Positions 1 through 6,136 of a DNA stretch of 7,096 nt are shown here, in pieces (position 1 is the first letter of the stretch; each line of letters begins with the position of its first letter). The stretch covers positions 1 through 7,096 of the forward strand of contig DALTWR010000048.1 of assembly GCA_029986975.1 (NCBI GenBank), written 5' to 3'. The stretch is from Methanocorpusculum sp. (GTDB taxonomy: Archaea; Halobacteriota; Methanomicrobia; Methanomicrobiales; Methanocorpusculaceae). The translations under genes were made by a program, and so were the position numbers. Under the pieces are notes generated by a model. The model worked only from the letters and a program-made list of their open reading frames with translations, was not told where the DNA came from and ran no database searches.

Positions 1-600
1 TTTCAGAATGTCCCGTTTTAGAGTAACTCCGATGCCCACAGTCAGCAGCCGGAAAAACTCGGGCGCGAGTTTACCCGTCTTTCCGTAAAGGAAAAGACGC
101 CTGCAGCGGTTCTTTCTGCGATTCAGCAGTCTGCAGTTACGTTAAATGCCGGGTTCTTTCCGGAAGAAGGAAAGTATAACCGTACTGCCTGTATCAGATG
201 TTATGTGCAGTTCTCGTATGAAGAGGCTGAAAAGTATCACTGGAAGTGTCCGCACTGCGGCGGCAGAATCAAGCTTGGTGTGCGTGAGCGGGCGTTATCA
301 ATCTCAACGGTGCCGGAAGATGAGCGCACTCCGCGCCCGCCGTATCTGAAGATTATTCCGTTGGGTGATGTGATTTCCCGCGTTCTTAATGTCTCGTCTC
401 CTGCGACAAAGAAAGCACGCACATTGTATAATGCATTCATTGACCGCTTTGAGCGTGGAACTGATGTTTTGCTTACTGTTTCTGCGGCGGAACTTTCCGA
501 AATCTCTGAAGATGTTTCTCATGCTGTTATTGCTATGCGCAAGGGGGATGTGAAACTGCATCCCGGAGGCGGCGGGCAGTATGGATGGTTTGAGTTTTAA
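1..600 (+). pseudogene. EndoQ-like PHP-domain endonuclease, 3' part, frame interrupted near the left edge
   Basis: Reading frame 1 is open from 22 to the TAA at 598-600 and encodes the C-terminal 192 residues of an endonuclease Q / TIGR00375-type PHP-domain protein, which in archaea nicks DNA 5' of deaminated bases such as uracil and hypoxanthine. Seen: the PHP metal-site motif SNSDAHS followed by KLGREFT at the start; a probable zinc finger C-x2-C (TACIRCY, about 190-204) paired with CPHCGGRIKLGVRERAL; then RPPYLKIIPLGDVIS; and a glycine-rich C-terminus HPGGGGQYG. Directly before SNSDAHS the same frame has a TAG at 19-21. No usable start codon lies between it and the GTG at 205, which sits inside the zinc finger, so the visible protein cannot begin after the stop. 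Frame 3 upstream (reading CPVL) would join with a one-base shift. This is therefore a broken gene, a sequencing error or a recoded codon. Family assignment is fairly sure; status as a pseudogene is not. Confidence 0.65.
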
Positions 601-744
601 TTTTCGGATTCTTGTCTGAAATAGAAACGGTTGATTTAGTTGGTGGGAATTGCCAAAGAAACCCACTGAGAACAAAAAAATCTATGCTCAGAAAAAGATG
701 GGTGAATAGTTACGAAAAAAATATGTGTGCCGAATTGTTTCAGG
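601..744. other. Convergent intergenic spacer
   Basis: This is the spacer between the 3' ends of the EndoQ-like gene (+) and echF (-). No credible gene is present: the short frame beginning with TTG at 612 overlaps echF and resembles nothing. It contains two A7 runs (674-680, 715-721), a small inverted repeat GTGGG/CCCAC (643-647 with 662-666), a second CTGAG/CTCAG (666-670 with 687-691), and one copy of TGAATAGTTAC (703-713) that also occurs inverted upstream of echA. Just past the EndoQ stop codon the + strand has a T-rich stretch (TTTTAATTTT, 595-604) that could act as an archaeal U-tract terminator. Confidence 0.6.
674..721 (-). terminator. U-tract terminator for the ech operon
   Basis: Reading away from the echF stop on the - strand, the transcript would meet a U7 tract (715-721), a U5 tract (692-696) and another U7 tract (674-680), starting about 24 nt after the stop codon. 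Archaeal RNA polymerase commonly terminates at such consecutive U-tracts without needing a stable hairpin. The CTGAG/CTCAG inverted repeat encloses the last tract. The call rests on sequence composition only. Confidence 0.5.
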
Positions 745-1134
745 TTATGCCTCTTTCGGCGCTTCCTTCTTCGGCTTTTCCGGCTTTACATAGGTAATTG
801 CGAATGTTTCAACACCGGACGCTGCACGCTCATCAGCAGTTGCTGCTGCAGAGTAAGATGTTGTCATCGACAGAACCTTGAATTTACATAAATCAATGCA
901 GCTGCCGCAGATAATGCAGCGGAAGCGGTCAATAGACCATGTTTTAGCTGCCTTGTCAACGACAATGGCCTGAGACGGACAGCGCATCATGCAGATGGTG
1001 CATGATGTACACTTTGACGAGTCAAAGAGTATTGCACCACGGGTTGCATCAAACACCTTCGCAGGCTCTGCAGGAAACGTCGTGGTAACAGGTTTGTGCA
1101 CAAACTGTTTTACAATAGTTTTCAGCATCTTCAT
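745..1134 (-). CDS. echF: Ech hydrogenase subunit F, 2[4Fe-4S] ferredoxin-like
   Basis: This 129-residue polyferredoxin-type subunit carries electrons between the EchC cluster and soluble ferredoxin. Two [4Fe-4S] ligand sets are visible: C42-x2-C45-x2-C48-x3-C52-P and C73-x2-C76-x2-C79-x3-C83-K. The second set lacks the usual proline after its last cysteine. The N-terminal ~30 residues (KTIVKQFVHKPVTTTFPAEP) resemble the region that docks NuoI-type subunits. The C-terminus is a Lys/Pro/Glu/Ala tail (PEKPKKEAPKEA), probably disordered. It is the last gene of the operon, 5 nt after the echE stop. The ATG at 1134 is chosen because GGTGAT (1144-1139) lies 4 nt upstream; the in-frame ATG two codons later is too close to that site. 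The gene ends in TAA. Assignment is secure from cluster motifs plus position after the hydrogenase large subunit. Confidence 0.95.
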   Translation of the reverse strand: MKMLKTIVKQFVHKPVTTTFPAEPAKVFDATRGAILFDSSKCTSCTICMMRCPSQAIVVDKAAKTWSIDRFRCIICGSCIDLCKFKVLSMTTSYSAAATADERAASGVETFAITYVKPEKPKKEAPKEA

Positions 1135-1138
1135 CTAA

Positions 1139-1144
1139 ATCACC
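1139..1144 (-). promoter_or_regulatory. echF ribosome binding site overlapping the echE stop
   Basis: GGTGAT is complementary to the AUCACC part of the archaeal 16S rRNA 3' end and sits 4 nt before the echF ATG. The echE stop codon TGA (1142-1140) lies inside it, so ribosomes terminating on echE would release at the echF initiation site. Confidence 0.6.
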
Positions 1145-2222
1145 GCTCCATACATCCGATACAGGGATCTATTGTTAGTACAATCTGCGGAACATCAGCA
1201 AGTTCGCATCCTTTCAGCATTTCGACAAGTGCCGGCACGTTAGTAAGCGTCGGCGTTCTGACTCTGAACTGCGTCAGATTCTTAGTGCCGTTTCCGCGCA
1301 GATAGTGAATGACCTCTCCTCTCGGCTGTTCTGAACGGCTGTAATATTCTCCGTCCGGATTTCCTTTCACCGCAACAGAAACATCTCCGTCAGGCATATC
1401 AGAAATTTCTCTGCGAATGAGTTCGATAGACTGCAGAAGCTCTTTGCAGCGCACCTCACAGCGTGCATATCCGTCACAGCCGTTTAAAACAACCGGCTTA
1501 AATCCGATGTCATCGTATGCCAGATATCCTGACATACGCACATCTTCAGAAATACCGCTGCCTCTGGCAACAGGACCTACGGCGCCAAGAAGATATGCGG
1601 TGTCTTTTGCAAGCATTCCTTTGCCGCAGAGACGCTTTTTCATCGTGTAGTCATTGAGGAATACCTTGTTTAACTCCTTAATCTCATCCTCGATGGAATC
1701 AAGCTGTAAAGCCATTGAGGAAAGCGTGTCTTCCGAAATATCACGGCGGACCCCTCCAACCTTGCAGACGCTCTGAATAACACGACCGCCTGTCGTATTT
1801 TCAAGTACATTTAAGATGGTTTCACGAATCTTCCATGCATTGTAGAACAGACTCTCGAAACCGAGTGCATCAGCGAAGAGACCAAGCCATAAGAGGTGGC
1901 TGTGAATACGTGAGTACTCTCCCCAGAGAGTTCTAAGATAGACTGCACGTTTCGGAATCTCAATATTCATCAGTGCCTCAATTCCCTGACAGAATGTTGA
2001 AGAGTGGGTGAAACTGCAGATACCGCAGATACGTTCTGCAAGGAAGACAAAGTCCTGATAGTCACGACTTGATACAAGGCTTTCAAGTCCGCGATGGACA
2101 TAACCTATTGAGGGAATTGCTTCCACGACATGTTCATCTTCGACAACAAGGTCTAAGTGAATCGGCTCAGGCAGCACCGGATGCTGAGGTCCGAAGGGGA
2201 TAACTGTTCGTTTGTCCGTCAT
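1140..2222 (-). CDS. echE: Ech [NiFe]-hydrogenase large subunit
   Basis: This 360-residue catalytic subunit binds the Ni-Fe(CN)2CO centre where H2 is made or split. It is homologous to NuoD of complex I. Seen: N-terminal PFGPQHPVLPEP (residues 9-20), typical of this family; the L1 motif ERICGIC with ligands C66 and C69 followed by H73; PRGEVIHYLRGNG near residue 300; and the L2 motif DPCIGCMER with C354 and C357. The stop follows that arginine directly, so there is no C-terminal extension to be removed by a maturation protease. This is known for EchE and CooH-type group 4 enzymes and unlike most [NiFe]-hydrogenases. The ATG at 2222 overlaps the echD stop (ATGA) and has GGAGG 7-8 nt upstream. 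The length is normal and all four nickel ligands are present, so the protein should be active. Confidence 0.97.
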   Translation of the reverse strand: MTDKRTVIPFGPQHPVLPEPIHLDLVVEDEHVVEAIPSIGYVHRGLESLVSSRDYQDFVFLAERICGICSFTHSSTFCQGIEALMNIEIPKRAVYLRTLWGEYSRIHSHLLWLGLFADALGFESLFYNAWKIRETILNVLENTTGGRVIQSVCKVGGVRRDISEDTLSSMALQLDSIEDEIKELNKVFLNDYTMKKRLCGKGMLAKDTAYLLGAVGPVARGSGISEDVRMSGYLAYDDIGFKPVVLNGCDGYARCEVRCKELLQSIELIRREISDMPDGDVSVAVKGNPDGEYYSRSEQPRGEVIHYLRGNGTKNLTQFRVRTPTLTNVPALVEMLKGCELADVPQIVLTIDPCIGCMER

Positions 2223-2623
2223 TTTTCTTCCTCCTTTGCAGGCTTTGCAGCCTTCGGCACTTTTGTAACTGTGGGTTCTTCCTGTTTCTTTTTGAAGGGA
2301 TACGGCACAGAGGTGCGGATGAATGTTCCTTTGAAGTCGAGGGAAAGTCCTTTGAATCTGAATCCGTAAAGGTCGTGAATCTCGTTTTCGTAAACAAAAG
2401 CTCCCGGGTAAACTGAGGTAATCGACGGGATTTCAGCTTCCTCTGCTTCGTTTATGCGAAGGTTGCGGAAGTCCCGCATTCCTTTGTCAAAGGAGTAGGT
2501 AATATCATATCCTTCTGCAGCAGGAGTACAGGTCATAACAACCAGACGGTATCCGTCGTTTTTCATTGTATCTACTGCGGAGACAATTTCAGAAACCTTC
2601 TTCATTTCAATATCTGCAGTCAT
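2219..2623 (-). CDS. echD: Ech hydrogenase subunit D, NuoC-like 30-kDa family
   Basis: This 134-residue soluble subunit belongs to the complex I 30-kDa (NuoC) family and helps hold the peripheral arm together; it has no cofactor. The family signature is visible at about residues 65-93: SVYPGAFVYENEIHD followed by LYGFRFKGL, matching the ExE(I/V)xDLfGixFxGh pattern. The N-terminal half is shorter than bacterial NuoC, as usual for Ech. After PYPF (about residue 110) comes a Lys/Pro/Ala/Glu tail (KKKQEEP...AAKPAKEEEK) with no family counterpart that I recognise. The final EEEK is encoded by the bases that form the echE ribosome binding site. The ATG at 2623 overlaps the echC stop and has GGAGGAG 5-6 nt upstream. 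A second in-frame ATG at codon 7 has no comparable site. Confidence 0.93.
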   Translation of the reverse strand: MTADIEMKKVSEIVSAVDTMKNDGYRLVVMTCTPAAEGYDITYSFDKGMRDFRNLRINEAEEAEIPSITSVYPGAFVYENEIHDLYGFRFKGLSLDFKGTFIRTSVPYPFKKKQEEPTVTKVPKAAKPAKEEEK

Positions 2624-3054
2624 TTTTTCTCCTCCATCTTTGCACGTTTTTCTTCCAAGACGCTAATTGCCTTAACGACTCCTTCAATTAATGCTTCCGG
2701 ACGGACAGAACATCCGGGGACATAAACATCAACAGGAATTACGGTATCAACTCCGCCTGATACGTTGTAGCAGTCACGGAAAACACCGCCTGATGATGCA
2801 CAGATGCCGACAGCAACAACAACCTTCGGCTCAGGAATCTGGTCATAGAGGTTTTTGAGAACCTCTTTGTTCTGCTCGTTTACACCGCCGGTAACCACAA
2901 AGATATCTGCGTGTGCCGGGTTTCCGGTATTTACAATACCAAACCGCTCAACATCATAGAGCGGCGTTAAGGCTGCGAGGATTTCAATATCGCAGCCGTT
3001 GCAGCTTGACGCATTGTAGTGGAGAAGCCAGGGTGATTTTGCTGATGAACTCAT
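2620..3054 (-). CDS. echC: Ech [NiFe]-hydrogenase small subunit
   Basis: This 144-residue small subunit is homologous to NuoB and carries the single proximal [4Fe-4S] cluster next to the Ni-Fe site of EchE. Seen: NASSCNGCDIEI with C18 and C21; VVAVGICASSGGVF with C85; and DVYVPGCSVRPEALIEG with C115. Together these are the four ligands typical of the family. An extra C95 (FRDCYNVSG) is probably not a ligand. The protein has no signal peptide and no medial/distal cluster domains, as expected for a cytoplasm-facing group 4 enzyme. The C-terminus (EEKRAKMEEKK) is charged; its last codons form the echD ribosome binding site. The ATG at 3054 overlaps the echB stop (ATGA), and AGGAGG lies 6 nt upstream. 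Confidence 0.96.
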   Translation of the reverse strand: MSSSAKSPWLLHYNASSCNGCDIEILAALTPLYDVERFGIVNTGNPAHADIFVVTGGVNEQNKEVLKNLYDQIPEPKVVVAVGICASSGGVFRDCYNVSGGVDTVIPVDVYVPGCSVRPEALIEGVVKAISVLEEKRAKMEEKK

Positions 3055-3932
3055 ATGATGCCTCCTGCAAGTAAGATGCCGACAACAATGATGTTAATCA
3101 CTCCCAAGATAAGGGTGATAAGCCAGAGAGATTTTACTGTCATCTGCCAGGTAACTCTCGGGAATACATTGTCGATGACAATTTCAAGGAAGAATGCGGC
3201 AAGGACAACAATTAATCCGATAACCGGCTGACCTGCGAAGAACAGGAAGATTAAGGCGAGGAGAATAACGGTCTCGTACCAGTGAGCAATCTCGACTTTT
3301 GCAAGCGTCTTGCCGGCAAAAGATGATGTCACTCCTTTGACCAGTTCCTGATGTGCATGGTGCGAGGTTGAGATATCAAACGGAGACTTTCTAAGCTTTA
3401 AGGTAAGTACTGCGATGAGTGCAATAAAGACTCCGGGGAGATAGCAGATGGCAGGAATTTCTGATGCGAAGAATATCTCTGAGACCATGAACGTTCCTGT
3501 AATCATGAAGAAACCGGCACCGATAAGGATTAAAATCGGTTCTGCAACCATCACGGAAATTAACTCACGTTCTGCACCGATATGTGAGTATGGTGCGTTT
3601 GCGGCATACGCTGCAAGAATGATGAACGTGTGGGCAAGTGCTAAGCAGAAGATAACTAAGAGAATGTTAAGTCCTGCGAAGAGCAGCGCTCCGGAGACTG
3701 CGATGAAGACAAGGTATGCTGCGGTGAAGATTTTTTCCACCGGATTTGCAAAGACCTTTTCCTTATGCCAGAGTTTTGAAACATCATAGAACGGCTGCAG
3801 AATTGGAGGGCCTCTTCTGCTCTGCATTTTTGCCGTAAGTTTACGGTCAATTCCGGCAAGGATACCACCAACAAACGGAGCGGCGATGAGGAAGATGACT
3901 GCTCCTATTATGGCTAAGATTATCTGATTCAT
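3051..3932 (-). CDS. echB: Ech hydrogenase membrane subunit B, NuoH-like
   Basis: This integral membrane subunit of the NuoH/HyfC family forms the junction between the hydrogenase arm and the membrane ion path. From the chosen ATG it is 293 residues with about eight hydrophobic segments. Family motifs: GPPILQPFYDVSKLWHKE (about 41-58), SHIGAEREL (about 116-124), RKSPFDIS and HAHQELVKG (about 181-200), and FPRVTWQMTVK near residue 258. The Glu/Asp/His-rich cytoplasmic loops after these motifs correspond to the quinone-side loops of complex I, here facing the EchC cluster. The frame stays open to a TTG at 3947, but the ATG at 3932 is preferred: it gives the same ATGA overlap with the upstream gene as the next junctions, and GGGGTG lies 5 nt before it. 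AGGAGG near the 3' end (coding A-G-G) serves echC. Confidence 0.94.
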   Translation of the reverse strand: MNQIILAIIGAVIFLIAAPFVGGILAGIDRKLTAKMQSRRGPPILQPFYDVSKLWHKEKVFANPVEKIFTAAYLVFIAVSGALLFAGLNILLVIFCLALAHTFIILAAYAANAPYSHIGAERELISVMVAEPILILIGAGFFMITGTFMVSEIFFASEIPAICYLPGVFIALIAVLTLKLRKSPFDISTSHHAHQELVKGVTSSFAGKTLAKVEIAHWYETVILLALIFLFFAGQPVIGLIVVLAAFFLEIVIDNVFPRVTWQMTVKSLWLITLILGVINIIVVGILLAGGII

Positions 3933-5854
3933 AAGAGCACCCCGCAAATTCCTAAGACAAGCATTATTACGATGAGCACGACTGCTATTATCTGCGACGG
4001 CTTTAAGAGTTTCTTCTCGCCGACATATTCTTCAAGATAGTAGTTGGATGTCTTCGGTTCTTTGTACACACCAAGGGAACCGAGGAAACGTCCCTCACTA
4101 TCTACAGCTCTGCCGTTTAAGTAGGGTTTTACGATTCTGCCGCTGCACTTTGAACCGGCTGCTGCGGCGCTGATAAGTGCTAAGAGGATGATAAACATCA
4201 GACAGCACATGGCAACTGTGTCTGCTGCAAAGAGACCGTTTGTGCTAAGGTCACCTGCAAACGGCGCAATACAGTATTTAGTAATCAGCGGGAATCCTGC
4301 TGCGGTAAGAATCGTAAGGATTCCGATGATGGTAACTGAAAGCCCTTCGCTGATATTGAGCTTCGGTTTTTCCTCAGAGGGCTTTGCCATACGCATGAAC
4401 AGTTTTCCAAGCCACTTTGTCCAGAAGAAGACGGTAAGTGCTGAGCCGAAGGCTAAGATTGCAATGAAGACGTAACCGAACGGCGCAGATAAGAATGCCT
4501 CGATTGCTGCCCACTTGGAGATGAGCATACCAAACGGTGCAAGATACATGCCGGCAATACCTACAACCATCATGACTGCTAACAGCGGCTGTCTGATAAG
4601 AAGGGCATCCATGTCCTCGATATCACGGCTGCCGATTTTGTGCTCAACAGCCCCGACGCAGAGGAAGAGAAGACACTTGGCTACTGCGTGGAAGATGGTC
4701 AGAAGAATTGCTGCAGTAATTGCGGCAGGCGTTCCAATACCTGCACAGGCAACGATTAAGCCGAGGTTTGCGATTGTGGAGTAAGCAAGCACACGCTTTG
4801 CGTTGCTCTGGGAAATCGCTAACGCTGATGTTGCAAGGAAGGTAAATGCACCAACGAAGGCAAGGGCAATACCGACCCATGTCTGATGGAAGAGCGGTGC
4901 TAAGACAATAAGCAGGAAAACACCGGCTTTAACCATCGTAGATGAGTGGAGCAGTGCAGAAACCGGTGTGGGGGCAACCATAGCGCCTGTTAACCATGTT
5001 GAAAACGGAAGCTGTGCGGCTTTGGTAATTCCTGCAAGGGCTAAGAGAGCCAGAGGAATTGTGATTGCTGCAACATTTCCGTACGCTAACAGGTTCGGGA
5101 TGAAGAGCAGATCTGCTGCAGGGTCAATAACGCAGAGAAGAATTACCGCCCCGGTAAATGCAATACCGCCGATTAAGTTCATCCAGACAGCTCTGAATGA
5201 GTTGGTAATCGCTTCTCCGGTTCTGGAGTAGCCGATTAAGAGGAAGGAACAAAGTGTGGTTACTTCCCAGAAGGCTAAAACCATCATCAGGTTTCCGGAA
5301 AGAACAATGCCGAACATTGCGGTAAGGAACAGGAACAGAACTACGAAGAAATATCTGCGGCGGTCTTTGATGTCAGGATTGTGCGCTGCATAATCCTTCA
5401 TGTAGCCAAGAGCGTAAACGCAGATAAGAGACCCGATGATGCCTATTATAAGCACCATGATAAGGGATAAGTTGTTTAAGGTAAAGGTGATTTCCGAACC
5501 TGCGGATACAATGCCGGACACTTCAAGCCCTATGAGAAGACCTAACTGAATAAGTCCAAGCACTAAGGCAAGCGGCTTTTTGTACTTAATCGAAAGACCT
5601 ATGATAACAGCAGCTATTACCAGTTCTGCTATGAACAGCACCATCCATATCCATGGAATCGAAGTTACTGAAACACTGATTCCGCAACTCCATGCAGTTA
5701 CTGCAAGGTAGATGGATGATACTATCAGAACAACTGAAGCAGCTGTTACAATAATGCTTCTGATAACGTGCTGCTTGAAAACCGCTAAGAGAACTGCGGC
5801 TGCAAGAGGCACTAAAAGAAGCAGAAATATCGTAAGCAACTCAGGTGTGTACAT
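3929..5854 (-). CDS. echA: Ech hydrogenase membrane subunit A, NuoL/Mrp antiporter-like
   Basis: This is the large membrane subunit of the NuoL/MrpA family, 641 residues from the chosen ATG. It provides the ion channel that couples H2/ferredoxin electron transfer to H+ or Na+ movement. Seen (numbered from MYTPELL): FWEVTTLCSFLLIGY with the TM5 glutamate E197; AGITKAAQLPFSTWLTGAM with K278; APTPVSALLHSSTMVKAG with H303 and K309; and HAVAKCLLF with K394, the TM12 lysine. These are the charged residues of the antiporter half-channels. A soluble C-terminal stretch (about 568-620) precedes a last membrane helix. Start: the frame is open to a TTG at 5953, with ATGs at 5899 and 5854. The 5854 ATG begins a typical family N-terminus (MYTPELLTIFLLLLVPLAAA) but has no clear ribosome binding site; the 5899 ATG would lie only a few nt from the predicted transcript start. 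It is the first gene of the operon. Function is sure, start is not. Confidence 0.92.
   Translation of the reverse strand: MYTPELLTIFLLLLVPLAAAVLLAVFKQHVIRSIIVTAASVVLIVSSIYLAVTAWSCGISVSVTSIPWIWMVLFIAELVIAAVIIGLSIKYKKPLALVLGLIQLGLLIGLEVSGIVSAGSEITFTLNNLSLIMVLIIGIIGSLICVYALGYMKDYAAHNPDIKDRRRYFFVVLFLFLTAMFGIVLSGNLMMVLAFWEVTTLCSFLLIGYSRTGEAITNSFRAVWMNLIGGIAFTGAVILLCVIDPAADLLFIPNLLAYGNVAAITIPLALLALAGITKAAQLPFSTWLTGAMVAPTPVSALLHSSTMVKAGVFLLIVLAPLFHQTWVGIALAFVGAFTFLATSALAISQSNAKRVLAYSTIANLGLIVACAGIGTPAAITAAILLTIFHAVAKCLLFLCVGAVEHKIGSRDIEDMDALLIRQPLLAVMMVVGIAGMYLAPFGMLISKWAAIEAFLSAPFGYVFIAILAFGSALTVFFWTKWLGKLFMRMAKPSEEKPKLNISEGLSVTIIGILTILTAAGFPLITKYCIAPFAGDLSTNGLFAADTVAMCCLMFIILLALISAAAAGSKCSGRIVKPYLNGRAVDSEGRFLGSLGVYKEPKTSNYYLEEYVGEKKLLKPSQIIAVVLIVIMLVLGICGVLL
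3938..3943 (-). promoter_or_regulatory. echB ribosome binding site deciding the start
   Basis: GGGGTG lies 5 nt before the ATG at 3932 and contains GGTG, complementary to CACC of the 16S rRNA tail. It favours this ATG over the TTG five codons upstream. Confidence 0.55.
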
Positions 5855-5861
5855 AGATATC

Positions 5862-6088
5862 AATAGTGGTATTGTATAGCATTTATCACTATTAATCATT
5901 GTGTTTTGAAGATGGAAAAAGAGATACAAATATATACTATTCGTGAGTGACAAGAGAAAATCAGAGCCTCGAGAGAGTATGAGGTACTATATCGGGCAGA
6001 TAAATCAGAAAAATAAGGGTAACTATTCAGCCCTTTTTTGACTATGGATTTTGTATATCCTTCGTCGTTTTGTGTGAACAATAGTTAC
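5862..6088. promoter_or_regulatory. Cluster of AATAGT/ACTATT motifs around the ech promoter
   Basis: The hexamer AATAGT or its complement occurs at 5862-5867, 5888-5893, 5936-5941, 6022-6027 and 6080-6085, on both sides of the TATA box. The last two extend to a 9-bp inverted pair, GTAACTATT (6019-6027) and AATAGTTAC (6080-6088). By eye the hexamer appears only twice elsewhere in the window, at 705-710 (after echF) and 1114-1119 (inside echF). The arrangement suggests an operator for an unidentified regulator. That is inference; the AT-rich context raises the chance of coincidence. Confidence 0.3.
5928..5937 (-). promoter_or_regulatory. Probable TATA box of the ech operon
   Basis: On the - strand this reads GTATATATTT, preceded by GAATA, a good match to an archaeal TATA box with an A-rich BRE-like flank. 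Transcription would start about 25 nt downstream, near 5905-5910. That gives a leader of roughly 50 nt to the 5854 ATG, or an almost leaderless message for the 5899 ATG. This is the best such element in the 280-nt space between the transporter gene and echA. Confidence 0.5.
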
Positions 6089-6105
6089 TGTGAATCTCAA
6101 TAAGA

Positions 6106-6132
6106 AATTGAGGAGAAATCTCCTCTTCAATT
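6106..6132 (-). terminator. Hairpin terminator of the transporter gene
   Basis: Five to six nt after the transporter stop codon (6139-6137), the - strand can form GAGGAG/CTCCTC (6125-6120 with 6115-6110) closed by a 4-nt loop. AATT pairs extend the stem past a 3-nt bulge, and a U-rich run (UUUCUUAUU) follows. It should separate transcription of the transporter from the co-directional ech operon. Confidence 0.55.
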
Positions 6133-6136
6133 CCAA

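Noticed and set aside
19..21. TAG read as pyrrolysine in the EndoQ-like gene
   Set aside because: Nothing else in the window supports Pyl use, the suspected lineage is not known for it, and a frameshift or nonsense mutation is simpler. Kept only as a testable alternative.
612..797. Short + strand frame in the spacer after the EndoQ-like gene
   Set aside because: It begins with TTG, has no ribosome binding site, overlaps echF antisense and encodes nothing recognisable.
3929..5854. Reading the membrane genes as complex I / Fpo or Mrp antiporter
   Set aside because: A [NiFe] large subunit with all Ni-binding cysteines and the six-gene order echABCDEF point to a hydrogenase, not to a quinone- or methanophenazine-reducing complex.
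6015..6039. Terminator-like hairpin AAGGG...CCCTT followed by T-run on the + strand
   Set aside because: No + strand gene ends here, the stem is only 5 bp with an 11-nt loop, and part of it is the AATAGT-type motif already described.
5896..6081. Possible 61-codon leader ORF on the - strand, whose TGA overlaps the ATG at 5899 as ATGA
   Set aside because: It would start with TTG without a ribosome binding site, the predicted TATA box lies inside it, and the product shows no domain or coding-like composition. The ATGA is probably coincidental.
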